Shown here one piece after another: positions 56,255-64,000 of a stretch of 64,000 nt of DNA. The notes under the pieces were generated by a model. The model was not told the origin of the DNA and ran no database searches. It saw only the letters and a list, made by a program, of their open reading frames with translations. Numbering within the stretch: position 1 is the first letter of the stretch; every line of letters begins with the position of its first letter. The position numbers were made by a program, and so were the translations under genes. The stretch covers positions 744,001-808,000 of the forward strand of contig NZ_CP062946.1 in NCBI RefSeq assembly GCF_014898095.1. Reading direction: 5' to 3'. The stretch comes from Thalassotalea sp. LPB0316 (GTDB taxonomy: Bacteria > Pseudomonadota > Gammaproteobacteria > Enterobacterales > Alteromonadaceae).

Positions 56255-57706
56255 GTGCAATATAGAAATATCATTCGAATTTTAGGGTTATTGGTAACCT
56301 TACTTAGTGGCACTATGTTGCCACCCGCAATCGTCTCGGCAATATATCGAGATGGTGGTGGTGTGCCATTCTTACTCTCATTTGTCTTTTGTTTGGCTGC
56401 GGGTTTTCTTACATGGTATCCCAACCGCAATCAAAAAGGCGATTTAAGAGCGCGTGAAGGCTTTTTAATTGTTGTTCTCTTTTGGACGGTATTGGCGAGC
56501 TTCTCGGCGATACCTTTAATGCTAATAGAAGAGCCAAGTCTGTCGATAACTGATGCGTTTTTTGAGTCTTTTTCAGGTTTAACAACGACAGGTGCAACAG
56601 TCTTAACTGGCCTTGATAGTATGTCGCACGCGATCTTATTTTATCGCCAGCAATTGCAATGGCTTGGTGGTATGGGGATCATCGTTTTAGCAGTTGCTGT
56701 TCTACCCATGTTAGGTATTGGTGGTATGCAATTATACCGCGCCGAAACACCGGGTCCGGTAAAAGATTCTAAAATGACGCCTCGCATTGCCGATACGGCA
56801 AAGCACCTTTGGTATATTTACCTCTCGCTAACCATTTTATGTGGATTAGCGTATTGGTTAGCGGGGATGTCGGTATTTGATGCGATTTGTCATGCTTTCT
56901 CAACCATTGCTATCGGTGGCTTCTCAACCCATGACGCCAGTATGGGCTATTTCAATAGTCCGGTGATTAACTTGGTGTGTGTGGTCTTTTTAATTATTGC
57001 TGGCGTTAACTTTGCGCTACATTATGCGGCAGTACAAAATCGCTCCTTTAAAAGCTATATTCACGACCCAGAGTTTAAAGTGTTTATTTCTATTCAAGTG
57101 GTGTTAACGCTAGTTTGTTTTATGGTGTTAATGGCTGAGGGTACTTATAGTGATGCCGATAGAGCACTTGATCAGGCGCTTTTCCAATCTGTGTCGATTA
57201 GTACCACTGCGGGTTTTGCTACGACCTCGTTTGCCGATTGGCCCACACTTTTACCTATCTTGTTGATTTTTTCTAGCTTTATCGGTGGTTGTGCGGGAAG
57301 TACTGGTGGCGGTATGAAAGTTATTCGCGTGTTTTTGTTATATCTTCAAGGGATACGCGAGTTAAATAAACTGGTCCATCCAAAAGCTATTTTCACCATT
57401 AAATTGGGTCAAAAAGCATTACCACCTAGAGTGATAGAAGCGGTTTGGGGGTTTTTCTCGGCATATGCCGCGGTATTTGTTATTTGTATGTTGTTACTTA
57501 TTGCCAGTGGTATTGATGATATCACCGCGTTTACCGCTGTCGCCGCATGTTTAAATAACTTAGGCCCAGGGCTAGGTGAGGTTGCCGCTAACTTTGCGAA
57601 TATCAATGACTTTAGCAAGTGGGTATTGATTGTCGCGATGTTATTCGGTCGTCTTGAAATATTTACGTTATTAGTCTTATTCACGCCCGCATTTTGGCGT
57701 TCGTAA
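56255..57706 (+). CDS. trkH: Trk potassium uptake transporter TrkH
   Basis: 483 residues with four repeated membrane-pore-membrane units; pore glycines in TTTGATVLTG, TIAIGGFSTHD, STTAGFATTS and CLNNLGPGLGE. GTG at 56255 (VQYRNIIRILG) aligns best with E. coli TrkH; a TTG at 56237 gives a 6-residue longer protein. Works with TrkA, whose gene lies tail to tail just downstream. Confidence 0.95.
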   Translation: MQYRNIIRILGLLVTLLSGTMLPPAIVSAIYRDGGGVPFLLSFVFCLAAGFLTWYPNRNQKGDLRAREGFLIVVLFWTVLASFSAIPLMLIEEPSLSITDAFFESFSGLTTTGATVLTGLDSMSHAILFYRQQLQWLGGMGIIVLAVAVLPMLGIGGMQLYRAETPGPVKDSKMTPRIADTAKHLWYIYLSLTILCGLAYWLAGMSVFDAICHAFSTIAIGGFSTHDASMGYFNSPVINLVCVVFLIIAGVNFALHYAAVQNRSFKSYIHDPEFKVFISIQVVLTLVCFMVLMAEGTYSDADRALDQALFQSVSISTTAGFATTSFADWPTLLPILLIFSSFIGGCAGSTGGGMKVIRVFLLYLQGIRELNKLVHPKAIFTIKLGQKALPPRVIEAVWGFFSAYAAVFVICMLLLIASGIDDITAFTAVAACLNNLGPGLGEVAANFANINDFSKWVLIVAMLFGRLEIFTLLVLFTPAFWRS

Positions 57707-57715
57707 TCACGCTTT

Positions 57716-57755
57716 CACAACAAAAAGCCCAACATATGTTGGGCTTTTTGTTGTG
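57716..57755. terminator. Perfect 40-base palindromic terminator between trkH and trkA
   Basis: 57716-57735 is the exact reverse complement of 57736-57755. Contains AAAAAGCCCAAC/GTTGGGCTTTTT. Bidirectional: T-runs on both strands. Confidence 0.9.
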
Positions 57756-57757
57756 TA

Positions 57758-59134
57758 TTAGAAGTATATCGCGCCGACTTGGAATAGCTTTTCAACCTCA
57801 GTGATGTACTTCTTGTTCACTAAGAAAATAATGACGTGATCTTCTTCTTGGATGACCGTATTTGAGTGAGCAATTAGCACTTCATCACCGCGAACGATGG
57901 CACCAATCGACGCACCCGGTGGGAGTTTTAGTGATTTAATGGTTCTGCCAACAACTTTAGAGGCGCTTTCATCGCCTTTGGCTACGATTTCGATAGCTTC
58001 CGCCGCGCCACCACGCAACGAGTACACGTTGTCTATCGAGCCTTTGCGAATACGGGTTAATAGCGCGGATATCGTCGCGTGTTGAGGTGATATTGCAATA
58101 TCAATGTTACTGCCGTGCACTAAGTTGACGTAGGCGTCGCGTTGGATAAGTACCATGGTTTTGCGCACACCCAAGTGCTTAGCCAATAGTGACGACATTA
58201 TATTGGCTTCGTCGTCATTGGTTACTGCAATAAAGACATCAAATTGGTCAATATGCTCTTCAACAAGCAATTCTTGATCTGATGAATCGCCGGTAAAAAC
58301 AACCGTGTTTTTTAATTCAGAGGCCAATTGATTAGCGCGCTCAACATTGTGCTCAATCAGTTTTACTTGATGGTTTTCCTCTAAAATACTGGCAAGGCCG
58401 GCACCAATGTTACCACCGCCAGCGATCATAATGCGTTTATAAGCAGGCTCGAGCTTTTGTAGCTCGTTCATCACGGCGCGTATGTGTTTAGTTGCGGCGA
58501 TAAAGAATACTTCATCATCTGCTTCTATCACTGTTGTGCCAAGCGGGCGAATAGGTTTGCCGCGACGATATATCGCCGCTACTCGGGTATCGACGTTAGG
58601 AATGTGTTCACGCAAAGTTGACAGGGCATGACCAACAAGTAAACCGCCGTAGTAGGCTTTAACAGCAACCAAACTCACTTTACCGCCAGCAAATTCTAAA
58701 ACCTGTAGGGCGCCGGGATAATCAATCAAGCGAGCGATATCGCGGGTCACTAATTGCTCAGGGGCAATGATGTGATCAATCGGAATATGTTGGTTGTGGA
58801 ACAATTCATCGCGATATTTCAGGATTTGCTCAGAGCGAATACGAGCGATTTTCTTGGTGGTACCAAAGAGTGAATAACTAATTTGGCAAGCGATCATATT
58901 TGTGGCATCGTCACTGGTTACCGCTATTAGCATATCGGCATCTTCTGCGCCGGCTTGTTTCAACACCTCTGGATGACTACCTGCACCCGCGATAACTTGT
59001 AAATCTAGCTTGTCTTGTAACTCGCGCAACTTATCTTGGTCGATATCGATTAGGGTAATATCGTTTTGTTCACCAACGAGTTTTTCTGCGAGTGTGCCAC
59101 CAACTTGTCCGGCACCTATAATTATTATTTTCAT
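57758..59134 (-). CDS. trkA: Trk system potassium uptake regulator TrkA
   Basis: 458 residues. Two RCK units: NAD-binding [13 protein letters not shown] (7-19) and [14 protein letters not shown] (about 239-252), each followed by a TrkA-C domain. Cytosolic NAD(H)/ATP-responsive gate of TrkH. Last gene of def-fmt-rsmB-trkA. Confidence 0.96.
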   Translation of the reverse strand: MKIIIIGAGQVGGTLAEKLVGEQNDITLIDIDQDKLRELQDKLDLQVIAGAGSHPEVLKQAGAEDADMLIAVTSDDATNMIACQISYSLFGTTKKIARIRSEQILKYRDELFHNQHIPIDHIIAPEQLVTRDIARLIDYPGALQVLEFAGGKVSLVAVKAYYGGLLVGHALSTLREHIPNVDTRVAAIYRRGKPIRPLGTTVIEADDEVFFIAATKHIRAVMNELQKLEPAYKRIMIAGGGNIGAGLASILEENHQVKLIEHNVERANQLASELKNTVVFTGDSSDQELLVEEHIDQFDVFIAVTNDDEANIMSSLLAKHLGVRKTMVLIQRDAYVNLVHGSNIDIAISPQHATISALLTRIRKGSIDNVYSLRGGAAEAIEIVAKGDESASKVVGRTIKSLKLPPGASIGAIVRGDEVLIAHSNTVIQEEDHVIIFLVNKKYITEVEKLFQVGAIYF

Positions 59135-59157
59135 TCAGTGTTCCGCTTAGCAGCGAG

Positions 59158-60441
59158 TTAGTTATTTTTGATCAGTTTGGCGTAATAAAAGCCGTCCATC
59201 GCCTGTTCGTCAGGGAGTATTTGCCAGCCAATATCGTCAGGGTTATCTGTTATTGGTACTAGGCTTGCCTCTGGCGTATTTGCTAAAAAGTGCGCTATTT
59301 GCGCTTTGTTTTCTTCTGGTAATACGCTACAGGTAGCATATAGCAAGGTACCACCTGGTTTTAGCATCTGCCATATATTTTGCAAAATTTCTTGCTGTAC
59401 TTTAGCTAATGCATCGATATCGTCGGCTTTTCTCAACCATTTGATATCAGGATGACGCCTAATGACCCCGGTTGCCGAACACGGCGCGTCTAATAAAATT
59501 CGATCAAAGCGCTCACCGTTCCACCAATCACTTGTAGTTGCATCGGCGCTGACAAGCTTAGCGTTAAGATTTAGCCGAGTTAAGTTTTCTTGGACACGAG
59601 CTAAGCGTTTATCTTCAATATCGATAGCCGTCATCAGGCAATCAGGCGTCAGTTCTAATACATGACAAGTTTTACCACCGGGGGCCGAGCAACAATCCAA
59701 AACACTATCACCAGCTTTTGCTTCAAGTAACCAACCAGCTTGCTGAGCCGCACCGTCTTGCACAGAGACATGGCCTTGCTCAAAGCCGGGCAATTTGCTG
59801 ACATCAACTGCACTTTTCAATAATATTGTCGGTGCAAGTGTTTGCTCAACCGTGTGTTCAATACCTTCTTGAGTTAATAACTTGCTGTAATCGGTAACAC
59901 TGTGATGTTGCTCGTTAACCCGCAACCACATTGGTGGTTTAGCTTGGTTTGCTTGTAAAATGGTCTGCCATTTTTCTGGGTAGGCCGCTTTAAGTTTGTT
60001 GATAAACCAACTTGGGTGATTGTATTTTACTGGCTCAGGTAAGTTTTCTAACGAGCTCTCGTTTTGCCTTAAAAAGTTGCGCAAAACCGCGTTAATCATC
60101 CCTTTTAAATGAAATTGCTTAAGTGGTTTAGCTGCTGAAACCGTTTCGTTAAGTGCTGCGTGATCGGGAATGCGCATGTACTTTAATTGATAAATTCCCA
60201 CGAGTAACAGAAAATGAGCAACGCGCTGTTTACCTTTTAATGGTTTATCCACCAGATCGCGGACGCTGTATTCAAGTTCTGGTAAGTAACGAACAACGCC
60301 GTAACAAATTTCCTGTAATAGGGCTGAATCTTTATCTGCTGCCTGTGCTTGCGCTAGTGGCAACTCTTCTGACAGGCTACGACCTTTATCAACCACGTTA
60401 AATACGCATTTAGCAGCGAGTGCGCGTACATTTTTACTCAT
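59158..60441 (-). CDS. rsmB: 16S rRNA (cytosine(967)-C5)-methyltransferase
   Basis: 427 residues. N-terminal NusB-like RNA-binding (about 5-130), C-terminal Rossmann methyltransferase (about 235-425) with LDAPCSATG and the catalytic Cys in YATCSVLPEEN. Methylates C967. 8 bases after fmt. Confidence 0.96.
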   Translation of the reverse strand: MSKNVRALAAKCVFNVVDKGRSLSEELPLAQAQAADKDSALLQEICYGVVRYLPELEYSVRDLVDKPLKGKQRVAHFLLLVGIYQLKYMRIPDHAALNETVSAAKPLKQFHLKGMINAVLRNFLRQNESSLENLPEPVKYNHPSWFINKLKAAYPEKWQTILQANQAKPPMWLRVNEQHHSVTDYSKLLTQEGIEHTVEQTLAPTILLKSAVDVSKLPGFEQGHVSVQDGAAQQAGWLLEAKAGDSVLDCCSAPGGKTCHVLELTPDCLMTAIDIEDKRLARVQENLTRLNLNAKLVSADATTSDWWNGERFDRILLDAPCSATGVIRRHPDIKWLRKADDIDALAKVQQEILQNIWQMLKPGGTLLYATCSVLPEENKAQIAHFLANTPEASLVPITDNPDDIGWQILPDEQAMDGFYYAKLIKNN

Positions 60442-60449
60442 TGGCTTTG

Positions 60450-61427
60450 TTACTCATTCACTAGGCTAGTGATTGTCGAGCCGACCTCGAACCAATGGCC
60501 ACGAGCATTTAAAATATCAGCAACAGCTAACGGCTTTTTGCCCGGTATTTGCAATGATTCAAGTGATAGGGCACCACGACCTGTAGCGACAACAATGCCT
60601 TTTTTGTCTGCGGATAAAATAGTGCCCGGCGCTTGATCATGATCGAGGCTTTGCGTGCTTGCTTGCCAAATGCGAATGCGCTGAGCTTGCTGTTTTTCAT
60701 CGATTAAGGTGAATTGTGCTACTGGCCAAGGGATATAAGCGCGAATTTTTCGATCGAGCACATCGGCTGGTAGTGTCCAATCAAGTTCAGCTTCGGCTTT
60801 ATCGAGCTTGGCAGCGTAATTTGCCAAGCTGTCGTCTTGTTTCTCTGCTGTATGTTGACCGTTAGCCATTAACTCAAGAGTTTCTATCAGTGCTTTTGGA
60901 CCTAACTCGGCTAATTTTTCATAAAGGGTTGCGCTGGTGTCATGGTCGGTAATATCACAAAAGGCTTTTAAGAGCATATCGCCCGTGTCTAAGCCTTTGT
61001 CCATTTGCATAATGGTAACACCGGTTTGGCTATCTCCGGCTTCAAGTGAACGCTGAATGGGGGCTGCGCCACGCCACCTAGGTAAAATTGAGCCGTGAAC
61101 GTTAATACAGCCTAATCTTGGCGTATTTAAAATAATTTCAGGTAACAATAAGCCGTAAGCTACTACGACCATAACGTCGGCTTGGTAGGAAGCTAATTGC
61201 TCTTGGTCAGTGACATCTTTGAAATTAACCGGTTGCTCTACGGTTAAGTTGTGATCGAGTGCTAATTGTTTGGTTGCACAGGGTGTAAGTTTTTTACCTC
61301 GGCCTGAGGGTTTATCAGGTGGGCAATAGACCGCGACGATGTTGTGAGGAGAGTCGATTAACGCCTGTAAATGCTGAGCAGCAAAATCAGGCGTACCTGC
61401 AAAGATGATATTTAACGGTTGAGACAA
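60450..61427 (-). CDS. fmt: Methionyl-tRNA formyltransferase
   Basis: 325 residues. Catalytic signature [15 protein letters not shown] at about 110; C-terminal OB-fold domain from about 205. Formylates Met-tRNAfMet for initiation. 28 bases after def, the conserved def-fmt pair. Confidence 0.96.
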   Translation of the reverse strand: MSQPLNIIFAGTPDFAAQHLQALIDSPHNIVAVYCPPDKPSGRGKKLTPCATKQLALDHNLTVEQPVNFKDVTDQEQLASYQADVMVVVAYGLLLPEIILNTPRLGCINVHGSILPRWRGAAPIQRSLEAGDSQTGVTIMQMDKGLDTGDMLLKAFCDITDHDTSATLYEKLAELGPKALIETLELMANGQHTAEKQDDSLANYAAKLDKAEAELDWTLPADVLDRKIRAYIPWPVAQFTLIDEKQQAQRIRIWQASTQSLDHDQAPGTILSADKKGIVVATGRGALSLESLQIPGKKPLAVADILNARGHWFEVGSTITSLVNE

Positions 61428-61455
61428 AAGCGTTTCCTACTGTCGTGAGTTGTCT

Positions 61456-61965
61456 TTATGCCTTGGCAAGGCGTGCTTCTTTTTCAAGTTTGGTTTGAAT
61501 GCGTTTGCGTTTAAGTGGCGATAAGTAATCGACAAATAAAATACCTGCTAAATGGTCGAGCTCGTGCTGAATACAAATGCTCAGTAGTTCATCGCCGTCT
61601 AAGGTAAACTCTTTACCATCGCGATCTAATGCCTTAACCGTAACATGTTCATGGCGAGTGACTTTTGCGTAGCAACCAGGTACAGATAAACAGCCTTCTT
61701 CGTTGATAAAGGTTTCGTCGCTTTTGGCGACGATTTCTGGGTTGATTAGCACGATAGGCTCGTTGCCCTCGTCAGACACATCCATTACCACAATGCGCTT
61801 GTGAATGTTAACTTGGGTAGCGGCTAAACCCACACCTTTTTCGTCGTACATGGTATCAAGCATGTCATCGACAATTTTTATAATTTCATCGTTTACTTCA
61901 GCAACTTCTGCTGCTTTGGTTCTTAATCTTTCGTCTGGGAATCTAAGTACGTTTAAAATAGCCAT
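61456..61965 (-). CDS. def: Peptide deformylase
   Basis: 169 residues. Three motifs: [17 protein letters not shown] and QHELDHLAG (metal His/His plus Glu). Removes formyl from nascent proteins. First gene of its operon, divergent from the LysM gene. Confidence 0.97.
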   Translation of the reverse strand: MAILNVLRFPDERLRTKAAEVAEVNDEIIKIVDDMLDTMYDEKGVGLAATQVNIHKRIVVMDVSDEGNEPIVLINPEIVAKSDETFINEEGCLSVPGCYAKVTRHEHVTVKALDRDGKEFTLDGDELLSICIQHELDHLAGILFVDYLSPLKRKRIQTKLEKEARLAKA

Positions 61966-62139
61966 AATTTTTCAAAATAATTAGCAATATTAATAGGGAT
62001 GTCGATTATATTTGTTAGTTTAACCCCAAGGAAAAACAAAACGGCAAATCTCGACATGCTCTAGCTAGAATGTTATGTTTCAATTTTAGCCATTAAATGC
62101 AATTAATCATAGTGGTTATTGAATAACAGGCAGGGTAGC

Positions 62140-63228
62140 ATGTTAAAAAAAATAATATTAACAACAATTAGCTTTCTTTTACCTTTGGTCGTACTGGCTG
62201 ATCAACTGACGCTAAAAGAAAATGCGCCAAAAACTTATATCGTTAAAAAAGGCGATACCTTGTGGGACATCTCAGGGATTTTCCTCAATCAACCTTGGCT
62301 TTGGCCTAAACTGTGGCGTTTAAACCCTGAGATCAATAACCCACATTTGATTTACCCCGGTGATGAACTTCGCTTAGTTTTCGATGAGCAAGGTCAACCG
62401 ATGCTCGTCAAAGGTAAACCCGAACTAAAGTGGACACCAAAAGTTCGCACTCAGTTAAAAGATTTAAACCCAGTAGAAACCCTGCCACTCAATATTATTG
62501 AGCCTTATATTCAATATGCAAGCGTATTTGATAAAGCAAGTTTAGATAACATGCCTTATGTCTTGGGCAGTGATGAAGGTTATAAGTCGAGTGTTGATGG
62601 CTTCTACTTGTATATCAAAGGCAATTTAACCCTTGGCCAAAGTTATGCGGTGTACCAAAAAGGTGATGCTATTATTGATCCTCAATCCCAAGAAGTATTG
62701 GGTCATCACACCGTTTTAGTGGGCACAGGTAAAACGTTACGAGAAGGGGATATTGATAATAATATTCCAGCCACCTTGTATTTAGACGGAATTAAACGCG
62801 AAGTGCGCTCTGGTGATGTCGTGCTGCCGGTTCACCAAGATCAGCAATTACCATCATATTATACAATGCAATCTGCGAGCTCAGATTTATCGGGTGCTAT
62901 CATTCATTCTGCATCAGGGGTCCGCGAGTTTGGTAAGCTTGAGGTGGTGATGATTAACTTAGGTGAAAGTCAGGGCGTAAAATTAGGTGACGTATTTAGT
63001 ATTGGCCGTGTCAGCCCTGGTGTTGTAGAAACCAAGCAAGGCCCTGTTTATACTCAGGATGCGTCGCGTTGGCATCGCATGGCTAATAAAGCACAGTCTG
63101 ACTACAATATGCCGACAGAAACGTTTGGACAAATGATGGTGTTCAAGCTTTATGATAAAACAGCAATGGCACTGATTTTAAATTCAACTAAGCCGATTAG
63201 GCTATCTGATATAGTAAAAGCCCCATAG
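62140..63228 (+). CDS. LysM peptidoglycan-binding exported protein
   Basis: About 362 residues. Signal peptide (about 1-20), one LysM motif (YIVKKGDTLWDISG, NPHLIYPGDEL) at about 30-80, then a beta-rich body with no recognised enzyme. Such genes commonly lie beside dprA and def in gammaproteobacteria. CAGGG ribosome site before the ATG. Followed by dprA after 38 bases, without terminator. Confidence 0.85.
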   Translation: MLKKIILTTISFLLPLVVLADQLTLKENAPKTYIVKKGDTLWDISGIFLNQPWLWPKLWRLNPEINNPHLIYPGDELRLVFDEQGQPMLVKGKPELKWTPKVRTQLKDLNPVETLPLNIIEPYIQYASVFDKASLDNMPYVLGSDEGYKSSVDGFYLYIKGNLTLGQSYAVYQKGDAIIDPQSQEVLGHHTVLVGTGKTLREGDIDNNIPATLYLDGIKREVRSGDVVLPVHQDQQLPSYYTMQSASSDLSGAIIHSASGVREFGKLEVVMINLGESQGVKLGDVFSIGRVSPGVVETKQGPVYTQDASRWHRMANKAQSDYNMPTETFGQMMVFKLYDKTAMALILNSTKPIRLSDIVKAP

Positions 63229-63266
63229 ATTAAGTAGTACTAAAGGCTATCTCTTAAGGAGGAGAG

Positions 63267-64000
63267 GTGGCTAAGTCAAACATCCATTATTGGCTCGCGG
63301 TACATTTAATACCGCGTTTAAGCCTCAGGAAAAAACGTCAACTTGTCGAGCAAATAGGTTTAACCACCTTGTTCGAGCATTCGCCCGCGTTGTCGGTATT
63401 ACCATTAACTGAACGCCAACGCCTTGCGTTATTAACCCCCAATTGGTCTGAAATAGATCGCATAATAGCTGACGCCCAAGCCGCAGGTGCTGTAATTATT
63501 GGTTTTGATGACGCTCGTTATCCTTCGCAATTAAAACAAATTTATGATCCACCCTTAGTGTTGTTTGCTCGCGGAAATACGGATTTGTTACAAAAAACAC
63601 AGTTGGCGATTGTCGGTAGTCGCAATTGTACGATTAACGGCCGAGAAATCGCTTATCAGTTTGCCGAAAAGCTCGCAAGCTATGATCTGGTGATCACAAG
63701 TGGCTTGGCATTAGGCATTGATGCGTTCGCTCATCAAGGGGCATTAGCTAGTTCGGGCAATACCATTGCAGTAACTGCCACTGGCATCGATATAACTTAT
63801 CCGGCTCGTCATAGGCAGTTAGTGAACGATATTGTCGTTAAGGGCGGTCTTATTCTTAGTGAATTTTTACCAAAAACGGTCGCCAAAAAAGGTCATTTTC
63901 CTCGTCGCAACCGTATTATTAGTGGATTAGCACAAGGGGTTTTGGTGGTTGAAGCGAAAATTAAGAGTGGCTCGTTAATTACGGCAAAAATGGCACTAGA
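63267..64000 (+). CDS. dprA: DNA-processing protein DprA (5' part, truncated by window)
   Basis: First about 244 codons of DprA; the rest lies beyond the window. GTG start with AAGGAGG 4 bases upstream. N-terminal SAM-like part, then the Rossmann domain with IVGSRNCT, SGLALGIDAFAH, GIDITYPARH and FPRRNRIISGLA. Loads RecA on incoming single-stranded DNA in transformation. Confidence 0.93.
   Translation, partial: MAKSNIHYWLAVHLIPRLSLRKKRQLVEQIGLTTLFEHSPALSVLPLTERQRLALLTPNWSEIDRIIADAQAAGAVIIGFDDARYPSQLKQIYDPPLVLFARGNTDLLQKTQLAIVGSRNCTINGREIAYQFAEKLASYDLVITSGLALGIDAFAHQGALASSGNTIAVTATGIDITYPARHRQLVNDIVVKGGLILSEFLPKTVAKKGHFPRRNRIISGLAQGVLVVEAKIKSGSLITAKMAL

Overview
The window is a chromosomal replication-origin region of a marine gammaproteobacterium, most likely an Alteromonadales member close to Colwellia/Thalassotalea. 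That placement is inferred from the AT-leaning composition, from gene order, and from PEP-CTERM and GlyGly-CTERM type surface proteins. No rRNA or tRNA gene was seen.

Layout. (1) 1-12.4 kb, accessory metabolism and transport: GMC oxidoreductase, a YCF48-like beta-propeller protein paired with an MMPL/RND transporter, a PEP-CTERM protein, a CHK-kinase-like phosphotransferase, a DUF1707/LiaF-like protein, a TetR regulator, and a DUF2955 / HlyD / AI-2E efflux operon. (2) 12.5-19.3 kb, envelope stress and surface: a choice-of-anchor/GlyGly-CTERM protein diverges from a PepSY protein plus PhoPQ-like two-component operon, followed by a secreted phospholipase A2-like protein with a membrane-anchored partner, an IS3-type transposase remnant, and a DUF3300 protein. 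A tandem GTTCAG-N5-GTTCAG motif (11-bp period, like a PhoP box) occurs upstream of three of these units. (3) 19.4-24.7 kb, cell-wall precursors: glmS with a DeoR regulator, mltC, glmU. (4) 24.9-36.4 kb, leftward block atpIBEFHAGDC, parAB, rsmG, mnmG. (5) 36.4-36.85 kb, oriC: very dense GATC sites, tandem 13-mers and DnaA boxes between mnmG and mioC. (6) 36.8-41.2 kb: mioC, mnmE, yidC, yidD, rnpA, rpmH (rpmH is only 44 codons). (7) 41.2-47.7 kb: dnaA, dnaN, recF, gyrB, with two perfect parS palindromes inside recF. (8) 47.8-57.7 kb: glyQS, tusA, an outer-membrane/SPOR protein, slt, pepQ, yigZ, trkH. (9) 57.8-64 kb: trkA, rsmB, fmt, def leftward, then a LysM protein and the start of dprA, which runs off the window.

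How it works together. The core holds replication initiation (oriC, DnaA, DnaN, RecF, GyrB), segregation (ParA/ParB with parS in recF), energy (F-type ATP synthase, proton type), ribosome/tRNA modification and protein insertion (MnmE/MnmG, RsmG, RnpA, L34, YidC/YidD). The flanks hold K+ uptake (TrkH and TrkA tail to tail), formyl-Met processing (Fmt, Def), and peptidoglycan synthesis and turnover (GlmS, GlmU, MltC, Slt, LysM). The least described parts are the PhoPQ-like regulon with its shared operator and the PLA2-like pair embedded beside an IS remnant.
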